A program made the position numbers and the translations under genes. This document shows, one piece after another, positions 25,936 to 33,679 of a stretch of DNA of 37,898 bases. The stretch's first letter is position 1. Every line of letters begins with the position of its first letter. The stretch is from Plectonema radiosum NIES-515. Its GTDB lineage: Bacteria; Cyanobacteriota; Cyanobacteriia; Cyanobacteriales; Nostocaceae. The stretch lies in NCBI RefSeq assembly GCF_025753815.1, contig NZ_JAOWRF010000106.1:1-37898 (forward strand), given 5' to 3'. A model generated the notes under the pieces. That model did not search any database, was not told the origin of the DNA, and saw only the letters and a list, made by a program, of their open reading frames with translations.

Positions 25936-26730
25936 ATGCAAACTAGAAAAGTTTTGATTGCCACTAAAACTTATCCATCAATTAGCACTAGATATAGAGA
26001 GACAGTTTGTACAGCAGGAATTTTACTAAGCGATGATGAAAAGCCACAGCAATGGATTCGGATATATCCTATCCCTTTTAGGTACATGGATTACGATAAG
26101 CGCTATCCTAGATGGTCTATTATAAGGGCTGAAATAAGCAAAGATGAAAAAGATTCTAGGCTGGAAAGCTTTCGAGCTAATCATTCAACCATAGAAATTA
26201 TTAGAAAAATTGATACCTCGAACAATTGGCAGGAAAGAAAGTCGCTACTATTACCGCTTAAATTTGATTCAATTAAACAGATAAAAGAGGAAAATAAATC
26301 ACTAGGAATAATTAAACCCCAAAGTATAAAAAAATATTACTGTAAGCCGACCGAACGCGAATGGCAACCTAAACAACAAGCGGTGTTAGACCAACTTGAT
26401 TTGTTTGAAGAATCGATTGATTTAGAGAAAATTCCTTACCAATTTGGATATGAGTTTACTGATGAGGCAGGAGAGAAGCATAAGTACTCTATAAGTGATT
26501 GGGAAATTATGCAGTTATATAGAAACTGTAGGGATAATTCTCAAGCAAGTAATTTAGTAGCAAAAGAACAAGAATCTTTAGAGAAAGTCAAACAAAAGTT
26601 AGAGGGTTTTATTACAGATAAAGATTTACACTTTATAGTTGGTAATTTAAAAAATCATAGAAATTCGTTTATGATTATTGGATTATTCTACCCGCAAATA
26701 GTACAATTAGAACAATTAAGTTTATTTTAA
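25936..26730 (+). CDS. Unrecognised protein in a two-gene unit with DUF488
   Basis: I cannot assign this 264-residue protein to a named family. It begins QTRKVLIATKTYPSISTRYRE, has a conserved-looking core QQWIRIYPIPFRYMDYDKRY (about 39-58), then a charged stretch and a coiled-coil-like Lys/Glu-rich segment near 210-230. It has no signal peptide or membrane helix and only two cysteines. Aromatic and basic patches in the first 60 residues could contact nucleic acid, but that is speculation. The DUF488 gene follows after only 10 bp on the same strand, so the two are almost certainly cotranscribed. The base composition is more AT-rich than that of the neighbours. Confidence 0.8.
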   Translation: MQTRKVLIATKTYPSISTRYRETVCTAGILLSDDEKPQQWIRIYPIPFRYMDYDKRYPRWSIIRAEISKDEKDSRLESFRANHSTIEIIRKIDTSNNWQERKSLLLPLKFDSIKQIKEENKSLGIIKPQSIKKYYCKPTEREWQPKQQAVLDQLDLFEESIDLEKIPYQFGYEFTDEAGEKHKYSISDWEIMQLYRNCRDNSQASNLVAKEQESLEKVKQKLEGFITDKDLHFIVGNLKNHRNSFMIIGLFYPQIVQLEQLSLF

Positions 26731-26740
26731 AACTGCAACA

Positions 26741-27163
26741 ATGAATTATAAAGCTGAAAATATACAGTCATTAATTTTAACATTTGGGTATGGAAATCGT
26801 AAGGATTACGACGAGTTTTTAAAGTGGCTAGAAATGTTTAATGTCAACTGTGTTGTTGATGTGCGTTTTTCGCCTCGCGCTTGGAGTCGAAAGTGGTATG
26901 GAACAGCAATTGAGAAACTTTGTAATTCCATAAATATCAAGTATGTTTCTCATACTGCATTAGGTAACACATCTGGTAATAAAAATTGGATTCCTCCTAA
27001 TCAAGAAGAAGCAACATTGGCATTATTGGAAATTTCTGAAATTGCACAAAAAGAAACTGTTCTTTTACTATGTGCAGAATTACAAAGTGCAAAATGCCAT
27101 CGGGTATCTGTTGCAAATCAATTACATGAACTTACAGGGATTACAGTCAAACACTTAGAATAA
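26741..27163 (+). CDS. DUF488 family protein
   Basis: This 140-residue protein has DUF488 hallmarks: an N-terminal TFGYGNRKDYDEFLKWL segment, VVDVRFSPRAWSRKWYG near 37-53, and a C-terminal LLLCAELQSAKCHRVSVANQL in which the CAE and CHR motifs place two conserved cysteines and a histidine. The family is of unknown biochemical function. It begins 10 bp after the upstream gene. Neighbours in other genomes often vary, so the tight pairing with the unknown 264-residue protein is the main clue to its role. Confidence 0.88.
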   Translation: MNYKAENIQSLILTFGYGNRKDYDEFLKWLEMFNVNCVVDVRFSPRAWSRKWYGTAIEKLCNSINIKYVSHTALGNTSGNKNWIPPNQEEATLALLEISEIAQKETVLLLCAELQSAKCHRVSVANQLHELTGITVKHLE

Positions 27164-27174
27164 CTTCAAACATT

Positions 27175-27233
27175 TAGAAGACGTTCCGGCGGAACGTCTC
27201 TACGTGTATTTAATAACAACGCAATCTGCTGTA
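27175..27233. repeat. Partial MITE with palindrome, related to 16229-16338
   Basis: The right part (27195-27233, read on the minus strand) matches the left 40 bp of the element at 16229. The left part (27181-27203) forms the GACGTTCC/GGAACGTC palindrome also seen at 24471 and 29793. It lies between the DUF488 gene and the convergent LuxR-type gene. Confidence 0.65.
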
Positions 27234-27263
27234 TGCTCATACAGAGCAGTTTTGCTATGGTTA

Positions 27264-27929
27264 TCAATTCAGCACATCCTGCAACTTCGCTACCATCTCC
27301 GCACGTGCGGAAACTTCCAACTTGCGAAACATCCGCTTCAAAGCTTGCTTGACTGAATTTTGGCTAATCCAAAGTTTTGTACCAATTTCGCCATTAGTTA
27401 AACCCTGTGCTACTAATTCAGCTATTTCTAACTCTCGTGGTGTCAGTTTACTTGCTAATTGAGAATTAAATGTTACTGATTTGGTGCGTAAAGTTGCCAG
27501 TTTTGCTGACAAATGCAAGCACAAAGCGCTCAAGTCGGCTAAATCGTTGGCGTCAAAGGCAGGATTTCCGCTAAAACGGGCAAGGTTTAAGGTTCCAATC
27601 AGACGACCATCACAAATAATTGGACCGGTCATGACGTGTTCGTGGTCTTGACGGGGGCAAAGTTGCTTCCAGCTGGTTGGGGATAATATTAATTGTTCGT
27701 GTGTGGGTGCATGACGCTCGACGACGTAGCGTCCGATAGGGTTGCTTTCCATACACACATCCGGGATATCTTGAATACCATCCTTTGATGTGTGGTCATC
27801 AAGCAGATGAATACCCCAACGTTGCACACCAAAATGTTCGCCAACTGTTTCCATGATGGCATTATTTAGTTCTTGCTCGTTTTGGGCGCTGGCGATCGCA
27901 TGAAATATGCTATGAAGAAAATTAGGCAT
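27264..27929 (-). CDS. GAF-LuxR transcriptional regulator
   Basis: This 221-residue protein has a GAF-like sensor domain (about 10-145) and a C-terminal LuxR/FixJ helix-turn-helix (LTPRELEIAELVAQGLTNGE with recognition helix SQNSVKQALKRMFRKL). It lacks a receiver, so it is not a standard two-component regulator and probably responds to a ligand of the GAF domain. I chose the ATG at 27929 (MPNFLHSIF). A TTG at 27956 would add nine residues of no recognisable motif. The start is divergent from the DUF3386 gene, about 100 bp away, and the two may share a control region. Confidence 0.88.
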   Translation of the reverse strand: MPNFLHSIFHAIASAQNEQELNNAIMETVGEHFGVQRWGIHLLDDHTSKDGIQDIPDVCMESNPIGRYVVERHAPTHEQLILSPTSWKQLCPRQDHEHVMTGPIICDGRLIGTLNLARFSGNPAFDANDLADLSALCLHLSAKLATLRTKSVTFNSQLASKLTPRELEIAELVAQGLTNGEIGTKLWISQNSVKQALKRMFRKLEVSARAEMVAKLQDVLN

Positions 27930-28030
27930 AAGTGTACCCAGTTGGGGACTAGGCAAGGCTCCATAATTACTTCTATGCTAATACCAGCGCATGTAAAACG
28001 TTAAGATAACTAGTAGGGATAGGACATTAA

Positions 28031-28687
28031 ATGACTGTTACACAAATTTCTGCCCAAGAATTTTTCCGGGCTGCTTATGAAAACCGCTACACTTGGGATA
28101 AAAATTTTCCCGGTTACACCGCAGATATCACCTTTAAGGAAGATGATAAGGTAATTAGTGGTAAAATTCGCATTAGCGCCGATCTCAAGGCAGAAGTGCT
28201 TGATGTCGAAGATGAGCAAGCACAGAAAATTATTCACGGTCAAGCTTGGGAAATAGCAATTCACCGCGTCCGTCGTAGCTTTGAACAAACCCACAGCACG
28301 AATACCTTCAGCTATGGTAACACTGACGAAACTGGTGCTGTGGAGATTATCCTCGGTGGTAAGTCTCAGGGCGATGGATACAAAGTCCGCAATAATGAAG
28401 TGTGCTTCGTTCACCGTCTAATTCATGGTACTTTTGTCACGATTAATACGGGAAGCAGTCACGATACTGGTGAAGGCTATTTATCCCACACTTATGACTC
28501 TGTATATCACGACCCGAAAACGGATGAACAAAGAGGTGGTAGAAGCGAATTTACAGACGAGTATGAAAAGGTTGATAACTATTTCATCCTCAATCGTCGC
28601 GAAATTCGCACGACTACAGAAGGGCAGCTTTCAACTCAAGAATTTATCTTCTCGAATATCAAGTTGTTAGAACCTGTTGCAGCTTAA
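28031..28687 (+). CDS. DUF3386 family protein
   Basis: This 218-residue protein matches the cyanobacterial and plastid-lineage DUF3386 family: AAYENRYTWDKNFPGYTADI near the start, EIAIHRVRRSFEQTHSTNTF near 78, GDGYKVRNNEVCFVHRLIHG near 116 and GEGYLSHTYDSVYHDPKT near 150. The function is unknown. There is no signal peptide or membrane helix, so it is probably soluble and cytosolic. It is divergent from the GAF-LuxR gene and followed by a strong terminator, so it forms a single-gene unit. Confidence 0.9.
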   Translation: MTVTQISAQEFFRAAYENRYTWDKNFPGYTADITFKEDDKVISGKIRISADLKAEVLDVEDEQAQKIIHGQAWEIAIHRVRRSFEQTHSTNTFSYGNTDETGAVEIILGGKSQGDGYKVRNNEVCFVHRLIHGTFVTINTGSSHDTGEGYLSHTYDSVYHDPKTDEQRGGRSEFTDEYEKVDNYFILNRREIRTTTEGQLSTQEFIFSNIKLLEPVAA

Positions 28688-28713
28688 TTGTTGTAGTTAA
28701 TTAAATAATAGCT

Positions 28714-28753
28714 GCGATCGCATGGGGATTTCTCCGTGCGATCGCTTTTTTTT
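28714..28753 (+). terminator. Rho-independent terminator built on HIP1 palindromes
   Basis: An inverted repeat begins GCGATCGCA and ends TGCGATCGC with a small loop, giving a stem of up to 15 pairs including G-U wobbles, followed directly by eight T residues. It lies 27 bp after the DUF3386 stop codon. Each arm is a HIP1 octamer. Confidence 0.85.
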
Positions 28754-28819
28754 ATGCACTCGTCTTAGATAAAATCAATTCATAAACAAATTACTTGTTT
28801 GTCAAAGCGAGTAAAAAAC

Positions 28820-29134
28820 ATGACACTATCTTCTAATCGCATACCACGTCGAGGACGAGTATTCCCAGAAAACCAACTATCACCCGAAGAGAAAGCACGA
28901 CGTCAAACTGAAGATGAATTATTTTATCAGCGTTGTCGGATGATTTTTGACAAAGTTAAACCAGAATTGATCAAAGACCATTACGACTGGTTTATTGTAA
29001 TTGAGCCAGAAAGCGGAGATTATTTTATTGATCCAGATGAAAATGTTACTAGGCAGAAAGCTCGCGAGCAATTTGGTGATACTATGCGTCTGATGATGCG
29101 AATTAATGAGACTGGAGCCTGCGGGAAAATATGA
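28820..29134 (+). CDS. Small hypothetical protein, partner of aspartic protease
   Basis: This 104-residue, charged, soluble protein has a C-terminal segment DHYDWFIVIEPESGDYFIDP followed by DENVTRQKAREQFG and a final RINETGACGKI. I have seen this pattern in small cyanobacterial proteins encoded just before clan AA aspartic proteases, but the family has no name I know. I chose the ATG at 28820; a TTG at 28799 adds seven residues. The stop overlaps the start of the next gene by 4 nt (ATGA), so the two are translationally coupled. Confidence 0.8.
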   Translation: MTLSSNRIPRRGRVFPENQLSPEEKARRQTEDELFYQRCRMIFDKVKPELIKDHYDWFIVIEPESGDYFIDPDENVTRQKAREQFGDTMRLMMRINETGACGKI

Positions 29135-29547
29135 TTTCTGGAGAATTTAACAGCCAGGGTGAGTTAATTTTTGAAATCGGTTTAATTTCTGCGGATGGTG
29201 ATATAATTCCAGTCCAGGCGCTTCTAGATACAGGATTTACTGGTTGGCTGGCGATTGACAACCAAGATGCTTTTAGTTTGGGGTGGTTGCGTGAAAGTCA
29301 AAAAGAAGAGATGCGAACGGCAAGAGGTGAGGCACGATTTAATCTTTATCAAGGAAGCGTGCTTTTAGATGAACAAGAGTTTGCAATTCCAGCATTGGGA
29401 GGAGATGAATTGCAAGACATCCTCTTAGGTATACGCTGGTTGCAGACAAAGCGATTGGTAGCAGATTTTCCCTTATTGAGTGCTGACGCTGGGATGATGA
29501 ATTATATACACTTTACTTGCTTTTTGTCAAGTGTAATCTCTCAATAA
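29131..29547 (+). CDS. Clan AA (retropepsin-like) aspartic protease
   Basis: This 138-residue protein has one DTG catalytic motif, ALLDTGFTGWLAI (Asp33-Thr-Gly), and a downstream ALGGDELQDILLGIRWLQT that corresponds to the hydrophobic-glycine flap-side motif of single-domain retropepsins. Such enzymes act as homodimers. The C-terminal 22 residues after RLVADF (PLLSADAGMMNYIHFTCFLS and onward) do not look like the usual short ending and might come from a small shift or read-through into intergenic DNA. Its start overlaps the upstream small protein by 4 nt. The pair may form a regulated unit whose target is unknown. Confidence 0.82.
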   Translation: MISGEFNSQGELIFEIGLISADGDIIPVQALLDTGFTGWLAIDNQDAFSLGWLRESQKEEMRTARGEARFNLYQGSVLLDEQEFAIPALGGDELQDILLGIRWLQTKRLVADFPLLSADAGMMNYIHFTCFLSSVISQ

Positions 29548-29585
29548 TCTCAAATTAGAGTAGCGATCGCACTTATTTTTTCACG

Positions 29586-29747
29586 TTCCGAGATAAAAGC
29601 CTGACGTTTCGTGTTCAGAACCTGAAGTTCCGAGATAAAAGCCTGACGTTTCGTGTTCAGAACCTGAAGTTCCGAGATAAAAGCCTGACGTTTCGTGTTC
29701 AGAACCTGAAGTTCCGAGATAAAAGCCTGACGTTTCGTGTTCAGAAC
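29586..29747. repeat. 42-bp tandem repeat, almost four copies
   Basis: A 42-bp unit beginning TTCCGAGATAAAAGCCTGAC is repeated almost perfectly at 29586, 29628, 29670 and 29712 (the last lacks 6 bp). Because 42 is a multiple of 3, one minus-strand frame stays open and would give repeats of VLNTKRQAFISELQ. No ribosome binding site or homology supports that frame, so I treat the array as noncoding. Identity between copies is very high, which suggests recent expansion. Confidence 0.9.
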
Positions 29748-29792
29748 ACGAATGATGACGTTTAATATCATAACAGGTATATTACATATATT

Positions 29793-29819
29793 GTAGAGAC
29801 GTTCCGGCGGAACGTCTCT
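29793..29819. repeat. Palindrome of the GTAGAGACGTTCC family
   Basis: GTAGAGACGTTCC, loop GGC, then GGAACGTCTCT. Same arms as the palindrome in the 3' end of hyuB (24471-24499). Confidence 0.8.
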
Positions 29820-29890
29820 GAGCGTTGGTTGGTTAGGATGTTTTTATTAGTGTTAATTAACCGGACATGATATAAAAAGCGATCGCTATG

Positions 29891-30283
29891 TTAATTAATC
29901 AACTTGTGAATATTATCTTCCCAATTCGCTCCATCAAAAGGGACAATTTCAAAGTTTGACATCACATCACCATCAAGACATCGCACATTCACATCAATAC
30001 ACTCAGGGTGACTGCGCGGAATATAGAAAGAGTGAATTCCACAAACAGAGCAAAATTTATGTTCAGCAACTCCTGTATTGAATTTGTAGTTGCTCAACAA
30101 ATCTTTCCCTTGCAGTAAAGTGAATTTATCTTGCGGCACAATTAAATGTAAAAAGCCCTTCTTCCGACAAATAGAACAATTGCAATCATCGACTTTGTAA
30201 TTATCAACTAACACCCGAAAGCGCACTGCACCGCAATGACATCCACCTTCATAAGTTGCTGCTTGATTGATATTTGTTGTCAT
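29891..30283 (-). CDS. GFA family zinc protein
   Basis: This 130-residue protein belongs to the GFA (glutathione-dependent formaldehyde-activating enzyme-like) family. It shows the cysteine set CHC (15-17), CNCSIC (near 34-39) and CSVCG (near 78-82), which bind two zinc ions. Despite the name, most members have no proven activity with formaldehyde, and the substrate is unknown. It lies 12 bp downstream of the coiled-coil membrane protein gene on the same strand, suggesting joint transcription. Confidence 0.9.
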   Translation of the reverse strand: MTTNINQAATYEGGCHCGAVRFRVLVDNYKVDDCNCSICRKKGFLHLIVPQDKFTLLQGKDLLSNYKFNTGVAEHKFCSVCGIHSFYIPRSHPECIDVNVRCLDGDVMSNFEIVPFDGANWEDNIHKLIN

Positions 30284-30295
30284 GTTAATTTCCTA

Positions 30296-30643
30296 TCAGC
30301 GTGACTCCAACTTAGCAACTCGCGACTCTAATTTATTGACTTGTTGCTTCAATTCAACTACTAAAGTTGCTAGTCTATCAAACATCGGGTCTTGTTGTGA
30401 TAGATTCCGTCTGTTGTTACGTTGTGGCTGTGGTAATTGAACTGGTAATCTTGACGATGAGGAACGGTTTTGATTCAGCACAGACTCTATTTGATTTAAC
30501 CGCGACTCCACACGATTAACATCCGCTTCCAAACTATAAAGACGGGATTCTATTTGCTGCGATAAGGCAGGGTAGGACAAAAAACCGCTCCAAATAATAA
30601 TTACCATAAACACGGCGACACCAAGCGCCCAGATTTTATTCAT
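30296..30643 (-). CDS. Single-pass membrane protein with coiled coil
   Basis: This 115-residue protein has one N-terminal membrane helix (about 5-25: LGVAVFMVIIIWSGFLSYPA) that may also act as an uncleaved signal anchor. Then come heptad-like segments (SRLYSLEADVNRVESRLNQI and VELKQQVNKLESRVAKLESR) separated by a Ser/Gln/Arg-rich linker. It probably forms a coiled-coil oligomer on the outer face of the membrane. No family is recognised. It sits between the SDR-CIA30 and GFA genes, all on the minus strand with short gaps (38 and 12 bp). Confidence 0.78.
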   Translation of the reverse strand: MNKIWALGVAVFMVIIIWSGFLSYPALSQQIESRLYSLEADVNRVESRLNQIESVLNQNRSSSSRLPVQLPQPQRNNRRNLSQQDPMFDRLATLVVELKQQVNKLESRVAKLESR

Positions 30644-30681
30644 ACCTCATAACGGGTGGGGAAACCCACCCCTACTGTTGA

Positions 30682-32016
30682 TTATTTATCTGCTTGTAAG
30701 TCAGAAAATAACCTCTGCCAATCGATAGAATTAGCGTTATTTTCCTTCTGTTTTACTTCAAAGGTGACATTACATGCCTTTGAAAGTTGTAGCGATCGCA
30801 CGCAAAGTTCAGCTACATCCTCACGGCTGATTTTTCCTCTGATATTATCACCTTGCTCAAAAATTAATTCTTTTCCTCCAGCTTCTTCAGTTAACGCACA
30901 AGGTCTAATAATTGTGTAAGGAATTCCACTTTCCCTTAAACTATCTTCTCCCTTTAACTTCCAAGTCAGAATTCCACCTAATTGGTCATTTAATCTGACT
31001 GCTGGTGGTTCTTCTTCTAAATTAATTCCCGGTCTTCCAGGACGAGTTACACCCGCTGAACTCACAAGAACAAATTGTGGTAAAGTTTCCCCACCATAGG
31101 CTTTAATTACTTCCAACTGCAAAGAAAAACCACCATCGGAGAACTTAGGATTTAAAGCACCATCGTATTCAAACTTACTTAACATCAATTGAAATGAACA
31201 GATTTTGCTCTTCTCAATTGACGGACAGTCTTTGACACTTTTTGCCCGAAATACTGGAATCAAATCGGCAAAAGGAATGCGAATATCTATCCAAGTGTTT
31301 GCGACAGTATCGAAAGAATAACCATAACCAATACCATCCCATACGGCTTCTGTCCGCAGAAATATTTTGTAACGTTTACCGTCACCTCTAACGCGCAACT
31401 CTATACCTTCGTAACCAGATAAATTAAAGGGTGGAGTGAAATTTGTAGTTCTCACAGAAGCAAATCCCCCAGAATTTGCGGTGGAAACATTGCCAGTAAA
31501 TAAAGCTGTGTTTTCCACAAATTGCATGTTACTTGCACTCACCCCACCCATCACAACATCATCCAATGCACCCCAAGTATTCTTTAACTCCTCTGATATA
31601 TTTGTGAAATCAAATATCATCTTTTCGCGGGATTTTTGCAGATGTTTCCCCGCAGCTTGTACCAAGTTTTTCACACCTTGATATTCCACGTTTTCGGGAG
31701 TATCACCAACTATTTCCGGCATGTAAAATTTGATGCCTTGATTGTATTTGGCTCTATCTGCTGTGTCTCCCTCAACTGGCTGGACTCGCACGGCTGTACA
31801 ACACACGACAGCTTCGATATTACTCATCACCAGGGAAGTCAAAGTTTCTGGTTTAGTAATATCCGCAACAATTAAGTCAACATCATTACCCAAAATAGAC
31901 CGTGCTTTGTCGATATCTCGGACGAGACATTGCACTTTATCACCTTTTTCCAGCAGTCGTCGCACTACACGCTTACCGACACCACCCGTTGCACCTGCTA
32001 CCAGTATCGCACCCAC
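30682..32016 (-). CDS. SDR-type NAD(P)-binding protein with inserted CIA30 domain (HCF173-like)
   Basis: This 444-residue protein starts with an NmrA-like/atypical SDR Rossmann fold (ILVAGATGGVGKRVVRRLLE, the dinucleotide motif) that is interrupted by a CIA30 domain (about 132-305: MIFDFTNISEELKNTWGALD through FSLQLEVIKAYGG). The SDR fold then resumes (FVLVSSAGVTRPGRPG, YTIIRPCALTEEAGG). The order SDR-CIA30-SDR is that of plant HCF173, which is needed for psbA mRNA translation, so a role in photosystem assembly or RNA binding is possible. That link is inference from architecture. It starts with GTG behind a strong AGGAGG. The gene is divergent from the photolyase gene. Confidence 0.9.
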   Translation of the reverse strand: MGAILVAGATGGVGKRVVRRLLEKGDKVQCLVRDIDKARSILGNDVDLIVADITKPETLTSLVMSNIEAVVCCTAVRVQPVEGDTADRAKYNQGIKFYMPEIVGDTPENVEYQGVKNLVQAAGKHLQKSREKMIFDFTNISEELKNTWGALDDVVMGGVSASNMQFVENTALFTGNVSTANSGGFASVRTTNFTPPFNLSGYEGIELRVRGDGKRYKIFLRTEAVWDGIGYGYSFDTVANTWIDIRIPFADLIPVFRAKSVKDCPSIEKSKICSFQLMLSKFEYDGALNPKFSDGGFSLQLEVIKAYGGETLPQFVLVSSAGVTRPGRPGINLEEEPPAVRLNDQLGGILTWKLKGEDSLRESGIPYTIIRPCALTEEAGGKELIFEQGDNIRGKISREDVAELCVRSLQLSKACNVTFEVKQKENNANSIDWQRLFSDLQADK

Positions 32017-32108
32017 GCTTTTTCCTCCTAATGCTTTATCTTTATTATCGTTGGCACGACAGATGAAGGAAAAATGTCAAAATATAAATAATATTTTAGT
32101 ACATATGT

Positions 32109-33653
32109 ATGCACATTCTTTGGTTTCGACGAGACTTGCGGCTAAATGACAACGAAAGTGTAGCGAATTCGACTGCTAACAATGCAGAAGTGTTACCGTG
32201 CTTTATCATTGACCCCTGGTTTTATCAGCAACCTGAGTTAGGTAAAGCACGTGTGAGGTTTTTGTTTGAGTCTTTAGAAAATCTAGACCGCAATTTACGT
32301 TCTTTGGGTAGTCGGCTGTATTTATTTGAAGGGAATTCTCTAGAGATTTTACAGCAGTTGACAAGACAACTGATGGAGGAGCCAGAGAAACCGAAGCTTT
32401 ATTTCAATCGAGATGTGCAAGTTGAGTATGGTATTGAACGCGATCGCGCGATCGCAACACTTTACCAACAACTTAATCTCGATTGTCACATCGGTCTAAA
32501 TAACTTTGTGCAAATCGACGACGAACACCGCGACCAGTGGTTTGATGAATATTACACTTATATTAGACAATCACCACACCCAACTCCAACCCAGATAAAT
32601 ACCCCAAAGCGTTCGCTTAAGTTACCACAAATCACCATAAAACAACTTAAGCAAAAATACAGCGCTTTTTGGGAAACAGAGCGAGTTTACTTTAAAGGTG
32701 GAGAAAAGCAAGCTTTGACCACTTTAGATTCATTTTTGCAGCGGAGATTCCACGGTTATCATTGGAAGCTTTCACAACCGTGGTTAGCTCAAGCTGGGTC
32801 AACGTCTCACCTTTCACCTCATCTGGCATTTGGTACTATCAGCGTGAGAAATGTCTATCAACGTACTAAAGCACGAGCAGCCGAACTTTTCAACGAGCCG
32901 AAAGCTGAATTTTCTTTAAAAGCGTTTCGCGATCGCTTGCGTTGGCACGATAGTTTTACTCAACGGTTGTACTTTCATCCCGAAATAGCACACACCAATC
33001 GTTATCCTGAGTTTGATGAGTATTATACAGCGAATGAATTAACTCCACAACAACAAGAGTTATTTCAAGCTTGGCAGCAAGGATTAACTGGTTTCCCCCT
33101 CCTTGATGCGAGTATGCGGCAATTGCAAATAATGGGCTGGATGAACTTTCGGATGCGAGCAATGTGTGCTACATTCTTAACAATTAATTGTGGTATATCT
33201 TGGCATCACGGCGCACGTCACTACATGAATTATCTGGTGGATGGTGATTTAGCAATTAACAATTGGCAATGGCAGATGCAAGCTGGAATCACCAATCCTT
33301 TAAGTGACACTTTCCGCATTTATAATCCCAACAAAAACATTCCCGAAAAAGATGCAAATGGTCGCTTTCTCAATTATTGGCTGAGAGAACTAGATGGTTA
33401 CAGCTTAAGCGAAATTCTCGATGGAGCCTACATCAACAAAGGTGAATATCCCGCACCGATTTTAGATTGGTCAAAGACTCGGCTGATAAACGGCAAAATT
33501 GTCTCAGACATTCGCAAGCGCGTGCGATCGCGTATAATTTCCTCTGGTGGTGAAGATTATGAAAACGCTATAGCTACTAAAAAAACCGTAAATAAATACG
33601 TTGAATCCAAAGACAAACAATACCAGCAATTTAAGCAGATGTCTGGGCAATGA
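32109..33653 (+). CDS. Photolyase/cryptochrome family flavoprotein
   Basis: This 514-residue protein has the N-terminal alpha/beta antenna domain (ILWFRRDLRLNDNES) and a C-terminal FAD-binding helical domain with FKGGEKQAL, the STSHLSPHLAFGTIS motif, LRWHDSFTQRLYF, TGFPLLDASMRQLQ, GWMNFRMRAMCATF, and GDLAINNWQWQMQAGITNPL followed by FRIYNPNKN. Photolyases of this kind use blue light and FADH- to repair UV-damaged DNA. The NNWQWQMQAG segment departs from the standard NNGGWQW of class I CPD photolyases, so it could instead be a 6-4 or cryptochrome-like subtype. The ATG at 32109 is 4 nt after another ATG that is out of frame. Confidence 0.93.
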   Translation: MHILWFRRDLRLNDNESVANSTANNAEVLPCFIIDPWFYQQPELGKARVRFLFESLENLDRNLRSLGSRLYLFEGNSLEILQQLTRQLMEEPEKPKLYFNRDVQVEYGIERDRAIATLYQQLNLDCHIGLNNFVQIDDEHRDQWFDEYYTYIRQSPHPTPTQINTPKRSLKLPQITIKQLKQKYSAFWETERVYFKGGEKQALTTLDSFLQRRFHGYHWKLSQPWLAQAGSTSHLSPHLAFGTISVRNVYQRTKARAAELFNEPKAEFSLKAFRDRLRWHDSFTQRLYFHPEIAHTNRYPEFDEYYTANELTPQQQELFQAWQQGLTGFPLLDASMRQLQIMGWMNFRMRAMCATFLTINCGISWHHGARHYMNYLVDGDLAINNWQWQMQAGITNPLSDTFRIYNPNKNIPEKDANGRFLNYWLRELDGYSLSEILDGAYINKGEYPAPILDWSKTRLINGKIVSDIRKRVRSRIISSGGEDYENAIATKKTVNKYVESKDKQYQQFKQMSGQ

Positions 33654-33679
33654 AAAAGCCAGGACTAAGGAATGTAAAA

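Noticed and set aside
29550-29771. 73-residue minus-strand frame with 14-residue repeats as a gene
   Set aside because: It only translates the 42-bp tandem repeat array, lacks a ribosome binding site and has no recognisable family.
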